Positions 31,703 through 32,477 of a stretch of DNA of 32,477 nucleotides are shown piece after piece. Under the pieces are notes generated by a model. It did no database searches. It was given only the letters and a program-made list of their open reading frames with translations, and was not told the DNA's origin. The stretch is from Deltaproteobacteria bacterium (lineage in GTDB: Bacteria > Myxococcota_A > Polyangia > GCA-2747355). The stretch is from contig JAFCZD010000007.1 of assembly GCA_019314525.1 (NCBI GenBank), positions 1 through 32,477 on the forward strand. Reading direction: 5' to 3'. Position 1 is the stretch's first letter; the number at the start of each line of letters is the position of its first letter. Made by a program: the position numbers and the translations under genes.

Positions 31703-32386
31703 ATGGAAACCACACCTAGAATCGTCAAGCGCTACGCGAACCGGAAGCTCTACGACACCCAAGACAGTCGTTATGTCACTCTCGACCAAATCGCCGAGAT
31801 GATCCGTGCGAGCGAAGATGTCAAAGTCATCGACAATAGCACCAAGGAGGATCTGACCTCCGTTACCCTTGCGCAGATTATCTTCGAGGAGGAGAAGCGG
31901 CAACGTAGCTTCTTGCCGCTCTCGGCGCTGCGCAAAGTGATACAGACGGGTGGGGATTCGCTGCACAACTTCGTGGCTCAGGTTCAAAGCTCCACGGGGC
32001 GTGTTTTTCGCCGAGACGAGGAAAAGGCGGAGGGCGAGGTTAGCATCATGGAGGAGGGGGGCGAGCAACGGGAGCCGATGAAGACGTTGCGCGAGCTCGT
32101 GGACTCCGTGCAGCATACCGTGGACGATTGGCAACAGCGCATTGATGTCAACGTTCAGAGCGCCCTTGAGAGCGTCTCCTCAGTTTCATTGCAGACCGAG
32201 ATTCAGTCTCTTCGCGAACGCTTGGGCGATTTCGAACGCATGTTATGGCGGCGCGATGCCAAGCCCAGCGCAGAAGATGGCGCTGAAGCCTCTGAAGAGA
32301 AAGCCTCTGAAGAGAAAGTCTCTGAAGAGAAAGCCTCTGAAGAGAAAGTCTCTGAAGAGAAAGTCTCTGAAGAGAAAGCTCTCTGA
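31703..32386 (+). CDS. phaR: PhaR-like polyhydroxyalkanoate accumulation regulator
   Basis: ATG 31703 gives 227 residues beginning [18 protein letters not shown]. The PHB/PHA accumulation regulator DNA-binding domain is clear: [37 protein letters not shown], and an associated segment [30 protein letters not shown]. PhaR controls phasin and granule genes and often its own gene. The rest is a helical region and then [10 protein letters not shown] pentapeptide repeats. The stop codon results from a one-base increase in repeat length (15 bp to 16 bp), so the true length of the tail may vary. A possible promoter, TTACAG-N18-TAGAAG, lies upstream near 31615-31645. Confidence 0.9.
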   Translation: METTPRIVKRYANRKLYDTQDSRYVTLDQIAEMIRASEDVKVIDNSTKEDLTSVTLAQIIFEEEKRQRSFLPLSALRKVIQTGGDSLHNFVAQVQSSTGRVFRRDEEKAEGEVSIMEEGGEQREPMKTLRELVDSVQHTVDDWQQRIDVNVQSALESVSSVSLQTEIQSLRERLGDFERMLWRRDAKPSAEDGAEASEEKASEEKVSEEKASEEKVSEEKVSEEKAL

Positions 32387-32477
32387 AGAGAAAGCTCTCT
32401 GAAGAGAAAGCTCTCTGAAGAGAAAGCTCTCTGAAGAGAAAGCTCTCTGAAGAGAAAGCTCTCTGAAGAGAAAGCTC
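32288..32477. repeat. Tandem repeats at the right edge: six 15-bp then at least six 16-bp units
   Basis: Units of GYCTCTGAAGAGAAA (15 bp) run from 32288 to 32377 and encode [10 protein letters not shown]. From 32378 the unit becomes GCTCTCTGAAGAGAAA (16 bp), repeated without change to the window end (six full units plus four bases). The extra base creates a stop at once and makes each later unit shift frame. The array continues past the window. Confidence 0.95.

Noticed and set aside
32142-32402. Second plus-strand frame through the PhaR tail ending in [10 protein letters not shown] repeats
   Set aside because: It is a frame-shifted reading of the same tandem repeat and has no start signal.

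Overview
This window looks like chromosomal DNA of a GC-rich predatory or myxobacteria-like deltaproteobacterium (Myxococcota, possibly Bradymonadia). The inference rests on an exported-protein set with a MYXO-CTERM-like tail, a CGDGxC...CxxDC extracellular motif, lipoproteins with low-complexity Pro/Asp linkers, a PhaR-type polyhydroxyalkanoate regulator and sigma54 (-24/-12) promoters. No rRNA, tRNA, CRISPR array, transposase or phage gene was seen.

Layout. (1) 1-3281: the 3' part of an alpha/beta-hydrolase gene converges with a gene for an exported, probable beta-barrel protein. (2) 3450-9094 (+): a tight five-gene run encodes a divergent Lgt-like membrane protein with an unusual C-terminal tail, an exported propeller-like protein, the TldD and TldE protease subunits, and an unrecognised 220-residue protein. 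(3) 9147-17064 (-): seven genes encode three small Sec-exported proteins, three lipoproteins (CAP domain; internal pilin-like segment; seven-repeat FG-GAP propeller) and one DUF1016-nuclease fusion protein that lies behind a perfect 37-bp inverted repeat. (4) 17416-20244 (+): two further lipoproteins, one with a HYDIN/ASPM-like C-terminal domain and one with a LamG-like domain. (5) 20418-23476 (+): a sodium:solute symporter, an MscS channel and a small Cys-rich protein. (6) 31557-23520 (-): a long directional operon of a zinc-ribbon/DUF3426 membrane protein, an alpha-solenoid protein, a 58-residue TatA-like protein, an MltD-type lytic transglycosylase with LysM repeats, an RluA-type pseudouridine synthase, an unknown protein and an RNase II-type exoribonuclease. 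(7) 31703-end (+): a PhaR-like regulator whose tail runs into tandem repeats that continue to the window edge.

The main discovery candidate is a small sigma54 regulon of exported proteins. Near-consensus -24/-12 elements lie upstream of the genes starting at 9656, 10707, 17064 and 17416. In the first three the element ends 24-26 nt before the start codon. The last two form a divergent pair. Three of the four products are small exported proteins that I do not recognise, so the common promoter type is the best evidence that they act in one programme.

Other notable points are the F1-ATPase-alpha-like tail on the Lgt-like protein, in-frame minisatellites in several exported-protein genes, and the 15-bp repeat that becomes a frame-breaking 16-bp repeat at the right edge.
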